The notes under the pieces: generated by a model
Told to the model about the DNA's origin: nothing
Seen by the model: the letters and a program-made list of their open reading frames with translations, nothing else
Database searches by the model: none
NCBI GenBank assembly: GCA_050013075.1
Contig: JBEKFZ010000007.1
Location: forward strand, 23,454-87,453
Origin: JBEKIK01 sp050013075
Lineage (GTDB): Bacteria > Planctomycetota > Planctomycetia > Pirellulales > Thermoguttaceae
DNA length: 64,000 nt
Direction of reading: 5' to 3'
Position numbers and translations under genes: made by a program
In this document: positions 9,099 through 17,090 of the stretch, in pieces
Layout: each line of letters begins with the position of its first letter
Numbering within the stretch: position 1 is the stretch's first letter

Positions 9099-10335
9099 GT
9101 CTCGCGTTGAGCCAGTCGGCGTGGTCCAGGACGTCGGCGCGGTCGGCGTAGTCGACGACCAGGTCGAGTTGCTTTGCGCCGGAAAGATCGACGCTGATCG
9201 GCGTGGGCTTCATGCCGCCGCGGATGGTTTCACCGGTGAATTGTTCCTGGCCGTCGATGAAAACGCGAAATCGCACGCTGCCGCCGCCGGCCGCCGAGTC
9301 ATTGACGGCCAACTCGGCTTGGAATCGCTTATAGGGCTGATCCAAGTTGTAGGCCAATCGGGCCGCGCTGTGCATGCCGATGCCCTTCAGGTATAAAATT
9401 CCGCCGGCGCGCAGCCATGTGCCAGTCACGCCGCGGTCGAGGCGGTAGGGCCAGGTTAGGTCCAAGTACGGCACAAAGCGATACTCGCCGGGTTTGAGGT
9501 CGGAAAGATAAACCGCACGGCCGGATATGGGCTGGAGAAAAACCAGATGCCTGGGCAATGTCTTCCAGGTTTGACCCGCGACGGTGAGTTGCAGGGTTGA
9601 AGAATCCATGCGCACGCCGGTTGCCGACAGCCGGGTGCCGTCGCTAAAGCCCAGCCAGGTCCGGGCGGTATCGTTGGGCAATTTCCTCCTTAGCGCCGGG
9701 TTAAAAATGATTGCCGTGACGCGGCCTAGCTCGACGTTCACCGCTGCGACGTTGGTCTTGAGCTTGACGGCATCCTCTTCGATCTTTTCAATGAGTCCGG
9801 CCGGCTCATCGCCGTTATCCAACAAAAGACGATCCGACTGGCCTTCTGCCCGGGCGATGCGGTCGAAAAGGGCGTCGCGGTCTTTCAGAGCCGGCGGCAA
9901 TCGGAAGACCGCGCCGGCAAGGGCGTCCCAAGGGATTTTCAGTCGGCCGAAAAGGTCTGAGTCGGCCAAAAAGGCGTCTTTATCCGAGGAAAGCACGTCG
10001 GCCGCGAGCAGACCACCGTCGGTTAGAACCAGGATCGGGGCTCGTTTAGGTTCCGGACATGCGCCCCAGGCGACCAAATCACTCAAAGGTAGTTGCCGTT
10101 TTTGACCGGCGGCTTGGAAGGCGATCTGCCCTTTTGAGTCGATGGAGGTTAATTCCCCGGAAAAAGGCCGGCCTTCGACGGGCACGGTAATAGGGGCGTC
10201 GGCATAAACAGACTGTAAAGGCAAGATCGATGAGAGCAAAAAAAAGGAGACGAGTGCAAATTGCAAAGTGCAAATTGCAAATTGCAAATTGTGGATAGTT
10301 ACATGTTCCACGTTCCGCGTTCTGCGTTGCTTCAT
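9088..10335 (-). CDS. Exported NPCBM/NEW2-domain protein
   Basis: A 415-residue exported protein. The C-terminal third (roughly residues 265-415) resembles the NPCBM carbohydrate-binding module: YLSDLKPGEYRFVPYLDLTWPYRLDRG, LKGIGMHSAARLAYNLDQPYKRFQAELAVNDSA and SVRFRVFIDGQEQFTGE are its usual strands. The middle part is uncharacterised. The N-terminal 30 residues, including a signal-peptide core LQFAICTLQFALV, are encoded by a perfect heptad array; the phase continues from the previous stop codon through the ATG. No other in-frame ATG lies between 10335 and the mature part, so the repeat appears to be real coding sequence. Function probably glycan binding at the surface. Confidence 0.82.
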   Translation of the reverse strand: MKQRRTRNVEHVTIHNLQFAICTLQFALVSFFLLSSILPLQSVYADAPITVPVEGRPFSGELTSIDSKGQIAFQAAGQKRQLPLSDLVAWGACPEPKRAPILVLTDGGLLAADVLSSDKDAFLADSDLFGRLKIPWDALAGAVFRLPPALKDRDALFDRIARAEGQSDRLLLDNGDEPAGLIEKIEEDAVKLKTNVAAVNVELGRVTAIIFNPALRRKLPNDTARTWLGFSDGTRLSATGVRMDSSTLQLTVAGQTWKTLPRHLVFLQPISGRAVYLSDLKPGEYRFVPYLDLTWPYRLDRGVTGTWLRAGGILYLKGIGMHSAARLAYNLDQPYKRFQAELAVNDSAAGGGSVRFRVFIDGQEQFTGETIRGGMKPTPISVDLSGAKQLDLVVDYADRADVLDHADWLNARLIK

Positions 10336-10375
10336 ATTTTTCTATTCCCTATTCCCTATTACCTATTACCTACTT
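10250..10375. repeat. Heptad tract spanning a gene start and signal peptide
   Basis: Runs from the stop codon of the upstream gene (10376) into codon 30 of the NPCBM gene. Minus-strand words are GGTAATA, GGGAATA, AACGCGG, AACGTGG, then TGCAATT repeated, all in one 7-nt phase across the ATG. Confidence 0.88.
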
Positions 10376-11545
10376 TTATCGTTGGAATATGGGGAGATAA
10401 TTGTTCGGCATTTGCAGGACGATGCAAGCCATTGCCGTGGCGCACTCGTTTCCTTCGGCCGGGGCGAACCAGGATCCGTCTTCCTGTTGTTTGGCGACGA
10501 GGTCGTCGCGGACTGCGGGAAACCAGCGGGCGAAGCGTTTTCCGCCCGCCTGCCAGAAGGCCTGCGCGGCGTAATAATGGCCGTAATAAAAATAATTTTC
10601 GCGGCGGACGGATCCTTCAGCCGGGATGAATTCCATCAGGTAATCCAGGCCCTTGGCAATTTCGGCGCCCTCATAAATTCCCGCGCTGTAAAAGGCCGCC
10701 ACGGCTGCGGCGGAACGGGGAAACGCGCTCTCGCCGCCTTGGATCATGTACATGAAACCGCCGTCCGGGTTCTGGCTCCGTTTGATGTAACTTATCGAAC
10801 GGTCGACGACCTCGCGCGAGACGAAGATGCCGGCGTTGCGGGCCGCGCGCAAGGCCATCATCTGGCAGACGGTCACCGAGATATCAGCGTCGGCGCGTTG
10901 CGGATAGTAGCGCCAGCCGCCGTCGTTGTTCTGTGAGTTGGCAATCAGCTTGACGGCCTTGTCGAGCGCGTCGCGCAGCTCGGGGCGGGATGACATGCCG
11001 TGACATTCGGACAAAAACATGGTGGCGAAACCATGCCCGTACATCGGTCCGTGCGTGGCGGTGTCCGGCCCGTTGATGAAACCGCTGGGTTTGGCGTTGG
11101 CCAGGATGTAATCGACGCACTTGTTGACGTGTTTGCCGTAAGGGCCGCGGCCGGGCGTGCTGCCGCCCGACATGAAAGCCATGCCGGCCAATCCGCAAAC
11201 GGCCACGTTGCCCCGAGCCGGTCCGTTGCCGAACGAGCCGTCGTCGTGCTGGCGCTGGGCCAGCCAACTTAATCCCTTTTCAATAGCTTTTTCGGCCGCG
11301 GGCGTAATCCACTTCGCGGCCGCTTTTTCATGGTCGATCTCTTGCGCCTGGGCGGCAAATGTAACAAAGATAATGAAAAACGTGCAAGTGGCAGATAGTA
11401 GATAACAAAGAGTGGGCAGTGGGCAGTGGGCAGTGGGCAGTGAAGAATGGAAAGGGGAGAGGGGTGGGCAATTTATTGCCCACTTTAAAATAGTAGTCGT
11501 TGGGCGATGGGCGGTGGGCAACGCAAAACCGCAAGCGGTTTCCAT
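10376..11545 (-). CDS. Exported prenyltransferase/squalene-oxidase-repeat protein
   Basis: A 389-residue protein with alpha/alpha-barrel repeats of the terpene cyclase/prenyltransferase type. QW-like motifs recur about every 50 residues: QHDDGSFG, QNNDGGWRY, QNPDGGFM and QEDGSWF. The first ATG giving a plausible start is 11545 (METACGFALPTAHRP); an ATG at 11605 adds 20 more residues. Everything before the mature start (AQAQEIDHEK) is encoded by heptad-repeat DNA, including the hydrophobic LLSATCTFFIIFVTFAAQA that serves as signal peptide. No DxDD cyclase motif is visible, so enzymatic activity is doubtful. Such proteins are common and uncharacterised in planctomycetes. Confidence 0.8.
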   Translation of the reverse strand: METACGFALPTAHRPTTTILKWAINCPPLSPFHSSLPTAHCPLPTLCYLLSATCTFFIIFVTFAAQAQEIDHEKAAAKWITPAAEKAIEKGLSWLAQRQHDDGSFGNGPARGNVAVCGLAGMAFMSGGSTPGRGPYGKHVNKCVDYILANAKPSGFINGPDTATHGPMYGHGFATMFLSECHGMSSRPELRDALDKAVKLIANSQNNDGGWRYYPQRADADISVTVCQMMALRAARNAGIFVSREVVDRSISYIKRSQNPDGGFMYMIQGGESAFPRSAAAVAAFYSAGIYEGAEIAKGLDYLMEFIPAEGSVRRENYFYYGHYYAAQAFWQAGGKRFARWFPAVRDDLVAKQQEDGSWFAPAEGNECATAMACIVLQMPNNYLPIFQR

Positions 11546-11625
11546 AATTATTTCATTATTCCGCGATCTATCTTCCTTGTTCTTCGATTTCAATTCATCC
11601 TTCATCCTTCATCCCTCTCATCCCT
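11386..11625. repeat. Composite heptad tract with two palindromes
   Basis: CAGTGGG words lead to the palindrome GTGGGCAATTTATTGCCCAC (11464-11483), then TGGGCGA-like words, the palindrome AAACCGCAAGCGGTTT (11526-11541), and pyrimidine-rich heptads ending in CATCCTT words. A further hairpin, CCGGGCAATAAATTGCCCGG, follows near 11632-11651. The same order of parts occurs at 28380-28526 and 53462-53560. The first half encodes the N-terminus of the neighbouring exported protein. Confidence 0.86.
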
Positions 11626-11677
11626 TTTAACCGGGCAATAAATTGCCCGGCCCTCTCTATCCATCCCTCGTCCTTTT

Positions 11678-12454
11678 TCACTTTCTACTTTTTTTCTCAT
11701 TGGATAAATCACGGAAATAATCTTCGATAAGATCCTGGTACTTGGGAATGAATTCTTCCACTGGGGTTTGCAGCATTTGCTCCCGGACGTGCGAAGGCAA
11801 CTCGCCCCAGAGATTATTCATCATTGCACGCATTTCTTCCATGTCGGGTTTGTGCGATTGGCCGTCAGGCGAGCGCGGAGAACCTGCCGCGGCGGGCTTA
11901 TTGCCGGGTTTTTGACCGGCTTTTGTACCGGGCTTGGGGTGCGAACCAGTGGGATTTTGGGCGGATTGCCGAGGATTCGACGAGCTTGACGAGCATTGCC
12001 CAGCCGATTTCTTGGCCTGGTTAATAAGTAGATCCAGATCGGCGACGATTTGCTTTTGCAGATTGAGCGTGGCCGGCCCGGCGTCGGATTTTGCCATGCG
12101 CTGCCGGACTTGGAGCATGGTTTGGGCGATGCTAAGCAGCGGATCGTCGTTTTCTTTTTCAGCCGCCGCTCCCAGTTCCCGTTGAAGTCGCTCGTTGAGA
12201 TCCGCGCCCCCCTGCCCTGCCCTGGTTTGCAGATTGCCATTTTTCTCGCCGGGGCCGTAAACTTCCCGCTCGATATCTTTTTTAGATTGATCCTTGAGGT
12301 TTTTAAGCAGTTCGCCGTCGAGCGATCGGCGCTGCTGCGATTGGGCCATGACTGGCGCGGAGGAATATGAAAACGAGATCAATTCAAACGAAACGATTAA
12401 GATTGCAAATTGCAAATTGCAAATTGCAAATTTTAAAATGCAGAATTGTTTCAT
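11678..12454 (-). CDS. Exported coiled-coil-like protein, uncharacterised
   Basis: A 258-residue secreted protein of unknown function. Seen: a signal peptide whose core (LKFAICNLQFAILIV) is encoded by four copies of the TGCAATT heptad, a Gln/Lys/Glu-rich helical region (DGELLKNLKDQSKKDIEREV), a DDPLLSIAQTMLQVRQRMAK helix, a low-complexity Ser/Pro/Gly/Lys segment, and a conserved-looking tail PVEEFIPKYQDLIEDYFRDLS. It lies just upstream of the repeat protein at 10376-11545 on the same strand, so they may be co-transcribed. I do not recognise a named family. Confidence 0.75.
   Translation of the reverse strand: MKQFCILKFAICNLQFAILIVSFELISFSYSSAPVMAQSQQRRSLDGELLKNLKDQSKKDIEREVYGPGEKNGNLQTRAGQGGADLNERLQRELGAAAEKENDDPLLSIAQTMLQVRQRMAKSDAGPATLNLQKQIVADLDLLINQAKKSAGQCSSSSSNPRQSAQNPTGSHPKPGTKAGQKPGNKPAAAGSPRSPDGQSHKPDMEEMRAMMNNLWGELPSHVREQMLQTPVEEFIPKYQDLIEDYFRDLSNEKKSRK
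12397..12438. repeat. Heptad array inside a signal-peptide coding region
   Basis: Four to five tandem copies of the 7-nt word TTGCAAA on the plus strand, lying within codons 6-17 of the minus-strand exported protein. Confidence 0.9.
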
Positions 12455-12529
12455 AAAGCGACTCCGACTGACACATTGCTTTGATATTCATTATACCCGC
12501 GAAAGTCGCTTATAGAACCACCCGGCTAT

Positions 12530-12692
12530 TCCCGATCCCCGACCATGCCGACCAATGCTGCGCATCGGTGCCCGATGTCGCCCGGTCGCGGCTATTTAGT
12601 CTCAGGTAAAAATGTCGCGTTTTCGCCTCAGAGCCGGGCCGTGTCGGGTGCGGAATTACCGGGGCGACACGCCCCGGCTCTGACTTTTCATA
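12530..12692. repeat. Nested hairpin cluster
   Basis: Between truA and the exported protein. It holds a hairpin block ending CGGTCGCGGCTATTTAG (same class as 31957-32035 and 45287-45336), and a long inverted repeat whose arms are AGAGCCGGG (about 12634) and CCCCGGCTCT (about 12671), followed by GACTTTTC. The second could act as terminator. No gene seen. Confidence 0.6.
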
Positions 12693-12727
12693 TTACATTC
12701 TTTTTCTGACTCTCAATAAGCAAATAA

Positions 12728-13489
12728 TTATTCCCTGTCTTTGTAATCCACCTTCACGAGAAAAAGTCCTTGCGGGGGCGCGGTGGGGCCGGCCAGGCGG
12801 CGGTCGACGGCGCGGAGGACTTCAGCCGGGTAGGTTTCGGGCCTGACGCCCCGGCCGACTTCGACCAGCGTGCCCACAATCGCGCGGACCATATTATACA
12901 AGAAACCGTCGGCTTCCACTTCAATTGTAATCCAGTCTTGTTCATCCCCCCTGCCCCGCCGGACCGTTAGATCGAAAATCGTGCGCACGCTGTTTTTAGA
13001 CCTGGAGCTGGAAGTTTCAAAGCTGCTGAAATCATGGGCGCCGATAAGCGCAGTAGCGGAGCGGTGCATGGACTGGGCATCCAGCCGGCCTTGTCTGAAA
13101 TGCCAGCAATAGCGGCGGCGGAACACGTCCCGGACCGGCCCGTCGTGGATCAGGTAGCGGTAGCGCTTGCCGACGGCCTGATGCATGGGATGAAAATTGT
13201 CGTGCGTTTCGGATGCATCGAGAACGGCGATGTCGCCGGGCAGAACGGCGTTTAGCGCCCGGCGTAAAACCTCGGGGGTCAAGCGGGTTTCGAGGCGAAA
13301 ACTAACCACCTGTCCCAGCGCGTGCACGCCGCCGTCGGTCCGGCCACTGGCAAGAATGCGTACGCTTTGGCCGGTGACGCGAGCGATGGCGTCTTCGATG
13401 GTCTCCTGAACCGACCGTTGCCCGCTCTGGGCTTGCCACCCGAAATAATTCGTGCCGTCGTACGATACCAGGAGTTTGAAAGTGCGCAT
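12728..13489 (-). CDS. truA: tRNA pseudouridine(38-40) synthase
   Basis: Converts uridines 38-40 in the anticodon stem of tRNAs to pseudouridine. The 253-residue product has the TruA signature ASGRTDGGVHALGQV with catalytic Asp52, the RYRYLIHDG strand and the FLYNMVRAIVGTLVEVGRG block that is nearly invariant in the family. The start MRTFKLLVSYDGTNYFGWQ is canonical. A heptad tract (AGCTATC words) and two hairpins separate it from asd. Assignment is secure. Confidence 0.96.
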   Translation of the reverse strand: MRTFKLLVSYDGTNYFGWQAQSGQRSVQETIEDAIARVTGQSVRILASGRTDGGVHALGQVVSFRLETRLTPEVLRRALNAVLPGDIAVLDASETHDNFHPMHQAVGKRYRYLIHDGPVRDVFRRRYCWHFRQGRLDAQSMHRSATALIGAHDFSSFETSSSRSKNSVRTIFDLTVRRGRGDEQDWITIEVEADGFLYNMVRAIVGTLVEVGRGVRPETYPAEVLRAVDRRLAGPTAPPQGLFLVKVDYKDRE

Positions 13490-13496
13490 TATTTTA

Positions 13497-13524
13497 AGCT
13501 ATCAGCTATCAGCGATCAGCTTGC
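13497..13524. repeat. Short heptad tract (AGCTATC words)
   Basis: Four 7-nt words AGCTATC, AGCTATC, AGCGATC, AGCTTGC directly upstream of the truA start; no Shine-Dalgarno sequence is left there. Confidence 0.75.
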
Positions 13525-13535
13525 CGCAACCAAAA

Positions 13536-13597
13536 CCCCCGGTGTGTTCACCGGGGGCTAAATAAGTCACCCCCGCTGTATTCATCGGGGGCTAAAT
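13536..13597. repeat. Two hairpin-GGCTAAAT units in tandem
   Basis: Unit 1 (13536-13563) pairs CCCCCGGTG with CACCGGGGG; unit 2 (13570-13597) pairs CCCCCG with CGGGGG. Both are followed by GCTAAAT. The stems and loops differ but the architecture is the same; the unit at 27011-27037 is a third example. Confidence 0.8.
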
Positions 13598-13603
13598 GAG
13601 ACT

Positions 13604-14641
13604 CTATTTCCGTTTGCCCATGACGGCCTTGTCGCCGAGTTTTACCAGCAATTCGGCGATCTGCACGGCATTGGTGGCCGCGCCTTTGCGCAGGTTGTCG
13701 CTGACGCACCAGAAGGCCAAGCCGTTGGGACAGGAAAGATCTTCGCGGATTCGCCCGATGAAGGTCTCGTCGCGCTGGTCGCAATTGATGGGCATGGGAT
13801 AGATTTTGTGGTCGATGTCGTCCAAAACCACCAGGCCGGGCGTGGCGGCGAAGAGTTTGCGGGCTTCTTCGACGCTGACTTTTCGCTCGGTTTCCACCAG
13901 GATGCTTTCGCTGTGACAGTTGGAAACCGGGACGCGCACGCAGGTCGGGCAGATTTGGATGTCGTCGTCTTCCAACATCTTCCGCGTTTCGTAGACCATT
14001 TTCATTTCCTCGGACGTATAGCCCTTATGCTTGGGAGAGCCGATCTGCGGAATGCAATTGAAGGCAATTGGGTATGGGAAACATTCGTATTTATATTCTT
14101 GCCCGGCCAATAGAGCCCGAGTGCCGCCATCCAAGTCGCGGGTGCCTGCCAGGCCCGCCCCGCTGGTGGCCTGATAAGTGCTGACGACGACCCGCAGCAC
14201 CCCCGCGGCGTCGTGCAAGGGTTTCAGGGCCTGGACCATTTGCGTGGTGGAACAGTTCGGACTGGAGATGATGCCTTTATGTCGGAGCACCGCGTGCGGA
14301 TTGACCTCTGGAATGACCAGGGGCACGGCGGGGTCCATGCGCCAGTATCCGCTCTCGTCGATCACCAGGCAGCCGCGGCGTACGGCGTCGGGGATGAAAT
14401 CGCGGGCCACGTCGTCGGGAGTGCTGCTTATGGCCAGGTCCACATCGTCGAAAACCGGACCTTTTAGCTCCTCGACCGTGATTTCCCGGCCGGCGTATGG
14501 CAACTTTTTGCCCGCCGATCGGGCGGAAGCCACAAACTTGATCCGCTTGACGGGAAAGCGATGATCTTCGAGCAATTGGCGAATGATGGTCCCAACTGCG
14601 CCGGTGGCGCCTACGACAGCTACACAATCGAACACGGGCAA
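13604..14641 (-). CDS. asd: Aspartate-semialdehyde dehydrogenase
   Basis: NADPH-dependent reduction of aspartyl phosphate to aspartate semialdehyde, on the route to Lys, Met, Thr and diaminopimelate. The 345-residue product shows the N-terminal VGATGAVG dinucleotide loop (residues 10-17), the catalytic Cys130 in SSPNCSTTQ, STYQATSGAGLAG, and the RVPVSNCHSES block with the general-base His. The start and length are typical. It is a single gene; the next gene upstream is about 200 nt away behind a terminator. Presence of asd fits either peptidoglycan or amino-acid synthesis. Confidence 0.96.
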   Translation of the reverse strand: MPVFDCVAVVGATGAVGTIIRQLLEDHRFPVKRIKFVASARSAGKKLPYAGREITVEELKGPVFDDVDLAISSTPDDVARDFIPDAVRRGCLVIDESGYWRMDPAVPLVIPEVNPHAVLRHKGIISSPNCSTTQMVQALKPLHDAAGVLRVVVSTYQATSGAGLAGTRDLDGGTRALLAGQEYKYECFPYPIAFNCIPQIGSPKHKGYTSEEMKMVYETRKMLEDDDIQICPTCVRVPVSNCHSESILVETERKVSVEEARKLFAATPGLVVLDDIDHKIYPMPINCDQRDETFIGRIREDLSCPNGLAFWCVSDNLRKGAATNAVQIAELLVKLGDKAVMGKRK

Positions 14642-14746
14642 TCTCCTTGTTGTTTAAAAAATTATAATCTAACAAACAAAAATGAGGTTCTATTACCTTT
14701 TGATTATGCCATGATCGGCGGAAAATCACAACCGCACATATATAAC

Positions 14747-14787
14747 AAAACCCCCGCCAGGTGGAGTCCATGGCGGGGGTCGTTTTT
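14747..14787 (-). terminator. Rho-independent terminator of the Cys-rich protein gene
   Basis: Perfect inverted repeat CCCCCGCCA / TGGCGGGGG with an 11-nt loop. It is followed by TTTTG on the minus strand and by TCGTTTTT on the plus strand, so it may work both ways. Confidence 0.85.
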
Positions 14788-14842
14788 GGTCATCTTCAGT
14801 TGACGTGCCTTCGGCCTTGGGCCGGCGGCGGACATATTCGGT

Positions 14843-15640
14843 TTAATTGGCTGCGGCCACGGATTCGGCCGGGTTGGGATTGAAACCAAAGGCCACGGCG
14901 GTATTCTGGCCGGCGGTCAGAGTCACGCTGCGGGTGTCTTCCATTAGTTTCCCGTCGCGGACTACTTCAGCGTGAATGTCGTACTTGTAGCTGAAACCGG
15001 GTTTCAGGCCGAAGGATACGAACTGGCGACGGCTGCCGGTGCTGCGGGTAGCCAGACCGTTGATCGTGACCTTGGCGTCGTAGGGTACCCAGACCGTTAC
15101 CACGCCACTTGTTTCCGGAGTCGGAGATGACGTGCTTGTCGGTTCGGCGGGCACTGTGGAGGTAGCGCCGGGCATGGCGGGCGCCGGCTCGTTAGGACTG
15201 GGTTGAGCAGGCGTGGGCCCGGGTTCAGGCGGCATGGCCGGAGCGCCGGACGCCGGACCTTCCATCACCGGCTTCTTGGCAGGGGTGGGCGCCGCGGTCG
15301 GAGCAGAAGGCATCGTTGTAGCGGTCGTTGAACCGCAACATGTCGCCGCTACTTCATTGCAACAGCTATAAGTTGCATAGCATCCTGAATAGCAGCCTGA
15401 ATAGCAGCCCGCATAGCAACCTCCCCAGCCACAGCTCCAGCGGTAGGGTCGGCCGCATCCAGCATACCAACCTCCGCAAGAATTGCAGGCCGAGTAGCAA
15501 GGCGAACAGCCATAACCGCAACCCCAATACGCCGGTCGGCAGCATCCCCACCACCAGGCGTTAGCACTCTGGACAGTGGTCATAAGTACTGTAACAACCA
15601 CTATCACAAACAACACACTTTTCCAGGTTTGTCGACTCAT
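14843..15640 (-). CDS. Exported Cys/Gly/Tyr-rich protein with TIGR03000 domain
   Basis: A 265-residue exported protein of a planctomycete-specific type. Start at ATG 15640, preceded by GGGAG; an upstream ATG at 15727 would put a second odd extension before the signal peptide. Order: signal peptide (VLFVIVVVTVLMTTVQSANA), a region with about 18 Cys in Trp/Gly/Tyr-rich context including repeats GCYAGCYSGCYSGCY, a Pro/Ala/Thr-rich linker, and a C-terminal TIGR03000-like domain starting VVTVWVPYDAKVTINGLATR. The cysteines suggest a disulfide-linked surface or wall protein; this is inference. It has its own terminator. Confidence 0.87.
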   Translation of the reverse strand: MSRQTWKSVLFVIVVVTVLMTTVQSANAWWWGCCRPAYWGCGYGCSPCYSACNSCGGWYAGCGRPYRWSCGWGGCYAGCYSGCYSGCYATYSCCNEVAATCCGSTTATTMPSAPTAAPTPAKKPVMEGPASGAPAMPPEPGPTPAQPSPNEPAPAMPGATSTVPAEPTSTSSPTPETSGVVTVWVPYDAKVTINGLATRSTGSRRQFVSFGLKPGFSYKYDIHAEVVRDGKLMEDTRSVTLTAGQNTAVAFGFNPNPAESVAAAN

Positions 15641-15868
15641 AGGTTTCCGCTCCCTTTTTAAAAAAGGACAAAAAAAGTTTTCAAGGCTACAAACCCTGTA
15701 GCTTACCAATAATAGCATGAAAATCAAGTAGGTTGGGTAAACTTATCCGATTTGGCAAGCTCTTGCAATCATAGAACTTAGGGCAAACGTCCTAAGAAGA
15801 CATCTAAATTATAACGATTCGTCCCGGAAGAAAACCACCCGAATTAGTGGTTTGACGGGGAGCTATGT

Positions 15869-16951
15869 TTACGTTTTTGCTACAGATGGAATCGTTTTTC
15901 CCTTGAGTTGGTAGACGTAAGCAAGCACTTCGGCCACGGCTGCGTACTTGTCTTGAGGGATGGGATGGTTGATATCCACATCACGGTACAAGGCTTGAGC
16001 CAATGGTTTCTTTTCCACAATGGGAATACCATGTTCCAAGGCCAGGGCGCGGATGCGTTGGGCAAGAAGGCCCGCTCCTTTAGCCACCACGATGGGCGCG
16101 GCCATGGTTTCCGGTTCGTATTGAACGGCCACGGCCAATTCGGTGGGGTTGGTGATTACCACGTCGGCTTTGGGCACCGCGGCGGAGATGCGATGCAAGG
16201 CCAACTGACGTTGCACTTGGCGACGCCGGGCTACAATCTGGGGATTGCCTTCCAGATTTTTCAATTCTTCGCGGATCTCTTGCGGCGTCATCTTCAGGTC
16301 CTGCTCGTGCTTCCACCATTGGAAGCCATAGTCGAGCAAGGCCAGAAACACGAGCGCCCCGGCGATTTTCAGCGCGGTCCAGAGCAGAATCTGGAGCATC
16401 AGCAAGGCGATTTCCCCGACGCCATGTCCGGACAATCCCAGAATCTTCTCGCGCTGATTCCATAGACTTATATAGGCCACGCCGACAATGACGGCGATCT
16501 TGAAAATCCCAAAAAGCAAGTGCACGCCGTTGGAAAGTGAGAAAATTCGGCCCAGACCCTTCAACGGGTCGATGCGGGTCAAATCGAGCGCTACTTTATC
16601 GGGCAGAAAAAGAAAACCCACTTGCATCAGGTTCGAGGCTATGCCAGCCAACATCACCAATCCCAAAATGGGCAATAAGTATTTAGCCAGCATTGATACG
16701 GTAGAAGTCCACTGGCTTACCGCAAAATCCAAATCAGCCGAAAGCCATGCATCGCGGCCCAATTGTTTTGCGGCGTATCCGCCGAAGAATTCCACCAGCC
16801 GCGGGCCCATCATCAGCAATATCAGCAGACCGGCCAACAACAAAAAGGCCGATCCCAAGTCCTGACTTTTGGCGACGTGGCCCTCCTGGCGGGCCTGTTG
16901 CCGGCGATGCTGGGTCGGTTCTTGCGATTTATCGCCGTTTTGTTCGGGCAT
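15869..16951 (-). CDS. flhB: Flagellar export switch protein FlhB
   Basis: Inner-membrane component of the flagellar type III export gate that switches substrate class. The 360-residue product has the charged N-terminus (QEPTQHRRQQARQEGHVAKSQDL), four predicted membrane segments and a cytoplasmic domain. The autocleavage site, normally NPTH, reads NPTE at residues 268-271 (TNPTELAVAVQYEP); the Asn-Pro needed for cleavage is kept. It is the last gene of the flagellar block. flhA, which usually follows, is absent; the next gene is unrelated. Confidence 0.95.
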   Translation of the reverse strand: MPEQNGDKSQEPTQHRRQQARQEGHVAKSQDLGSAFLLLAGLLILLMMGPRLVEFFGGYAAKQLGRDAWLSADLDFAVSQWTSTVSMLAKYLLPILGLVMLAGIASNLMQVGFLFLPDKVALDLTRIDPLKGLGRIFSLSNGVHLLFGIFKIAVIVGVAYISLWNQREKILGLSGHGVGEIALLMLQILLWTALKIAGALVFLALLDYGFQWWKHEQDLKMTPQEIREELKNLEGNPQIVARRRQVQRQLALHRISAAVPKADVVITNPTELAVAVQYEPETMAAPIVVAKGAGLLAQRIRALALEHGIPIVEKKPLAQALYRDVDINHPIPQDKYAAVAEVLAYVYQLKGKTIPSVAKT

Positions 16952-17014
16952 TTTTGGATGGGCCGTGGATGAGCGGCAAACACACTGGTTTGCACACTAC
17001 ATATTCATGGAAAA

Positions 17015-17090
17015 AACTCCCGGAGCAAGCTCCGGGGCTAAACCGAGAACTGAAAACCGTGAACTGTGAACTGAAAACTACTTCACGAAA
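17015..17090. repeat. Hairpin-GGCTAAA unit plus heptads
   Basis: The hairpin CCCGGAGCAAGCTCCGGGG followed by CTAAACC is adjacent to heptads GAGAACT, GAAAACC, GTGAACT, GTGAACT, GAAAACT, which run to the 3' end of fliR. Confidence 0.75.
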
